A model generated the notes under the pieces. The model was given only the letters and a program-made list of their open reading frames with translations. It searched no databases and was not told where the DNA came from. From contig NC_073304.1 of assembly GCF_027595985.1 (NCBI RefSeq), positions 221,950,223 to 222,014,222 on the forward strand: a stretch of 64,000 nucleotides of DNA. Direction: 5' to 3'. Positions 63,790 through 64,000 of the stretch are shown here, in pieces. A program made the position numbers and the translations under genes. The stretch's first letter is position 1. Each line of letters starts with the position of its first letter. This DNA comes from Sorex araneus. Its lineage: Eukaryota; Chordata; Mammalia; Eulipotyphla; Soricidae.

Positions 63790-64000
63790 CGGAAACAGAC
63801 TCAAAAAGAAGAGGGTTTGGGGAGGGGTTACCTTGCACGGCGGCCGGGTCCACCCCGTATCGTCCCCTGAGCACAGCCAGGAGTAGGTCCCAGAAGAAAA
63901 CAATAACATGAATGAATCCAACCTCTGTCTAGGGCGGGACAGGTGGCTTAAAGGACTGAGCACATGCTTTACGTGTAGGGGCGCAGGGCTCGATCCCGAC
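63790..64000 (+). mobile_element. SINE remnants at window edge
   Basis: A short, diverged sense copy (about 63800-63905) and the start of another (63930-64000), cut by the window end. Confidence 0.55.

Larger units (their letters stand above)
50991..64000. other. Intergenic DNA beyond GRN
   Basis: No exon of a neighbouring gene is recognisable. Main contents are SINE copies and an L1 3' end (listed separately). Unique stretches are 50991-51340, 52460-53040, 53530-54050, 55320-55780, 58150-58400, 58560-59040, 59410-59760, 60360-61140, 61480-61820, 62000-62130 and 63440-63780. The stretches at 58560-59040 and 60640-61080 carry clustered transcription-factor-like motifs. Confidence 0.7.

Noticed and set aside
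59041-64000. Possible exons of SLC25A39, the next gene on this side in human
   Set aside because: No mitochondrial-carrier motif (PxD/ExxK/R) or splice-bounded frame was found; the gene probably lies outside the window.

Overview
This window is eukaryotic nuclear DNA from a placental mammal, most likely a shrew (Soricidae, probably Sorex). The genes are split by GT-AG introns. The sequence is also full of a tRNA-derived SINE, sense start 'gggctggagcgatagcac', with an internal 'catatggtcccctgagcac' block and an A-rich end after 'gtgtgacccaaaaag'. I recognise that SINE as the shrew SOR type from memory, not from a search. There are no bacterial, plasmid or phage features.

Four protein genes are present, in the order expected for the mammalian ITGA2B-GRN locus (human 17q21.31, here in the opposite orientation). 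(1) About 1-8.5 kb: the 3' end of GPATCH8 (+), with its last intron and one large last exon. (2) 11.1-28.6 kb: complete ITGA2B (+), platelet integrin alpha-IIb, 30 coding exons that join in frame to 1038 residues. (3) 34.8-45.0 kb: complete FAM171A2 (+), 8 exons, 836 residues, starting in a strong CpG island. (4) 45.05-50.8 kb: complete GRN (-), progranulin, 12 coding exons plus a non-coding first exon, 583 residues. FAM171A2 and GRN converge tail to tail with roughly 100 bp between their 3' ends. From 51 to 64 kb the window is intergenic and repeat-rich; no exon is recognisable there. In human the next gene on this side is SLC25A39, which would lie beyond the window.

All exon boundaries below were placed by reading splice sites and checking that phases join and that the protein matches the known family. 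The summed reading frames close exactly: ITGA2B 3117 nt, FAM171A2 2511 nt, GRN 1752 nt, each including the stop.

Repeats make up much of the non-coding DNA: more than 70 SINE copies on both strands (several with clear target-site duplications), three pieces of shrew LINE-1 (one a 953-bp insertion with a 16-bp duplication), older MIR fragments and microsatellites. No clear SINE copy was seen from 41.3 to 51.35 kb, over the 3' half of FAM171A2 and all of GRN.

I found no new biological system. The observations most worth checking are two GC-AG introns within 600 bp of ITGA2B, a CpG/GC-box array in ITGA2B intron 4, a 103-bp duplicated block in FAM171A2 intron 3, variant poly(A) hexamers at both converging 3' ends, and a pair of M-box/E-box motifs upstream of GRN exon 1.
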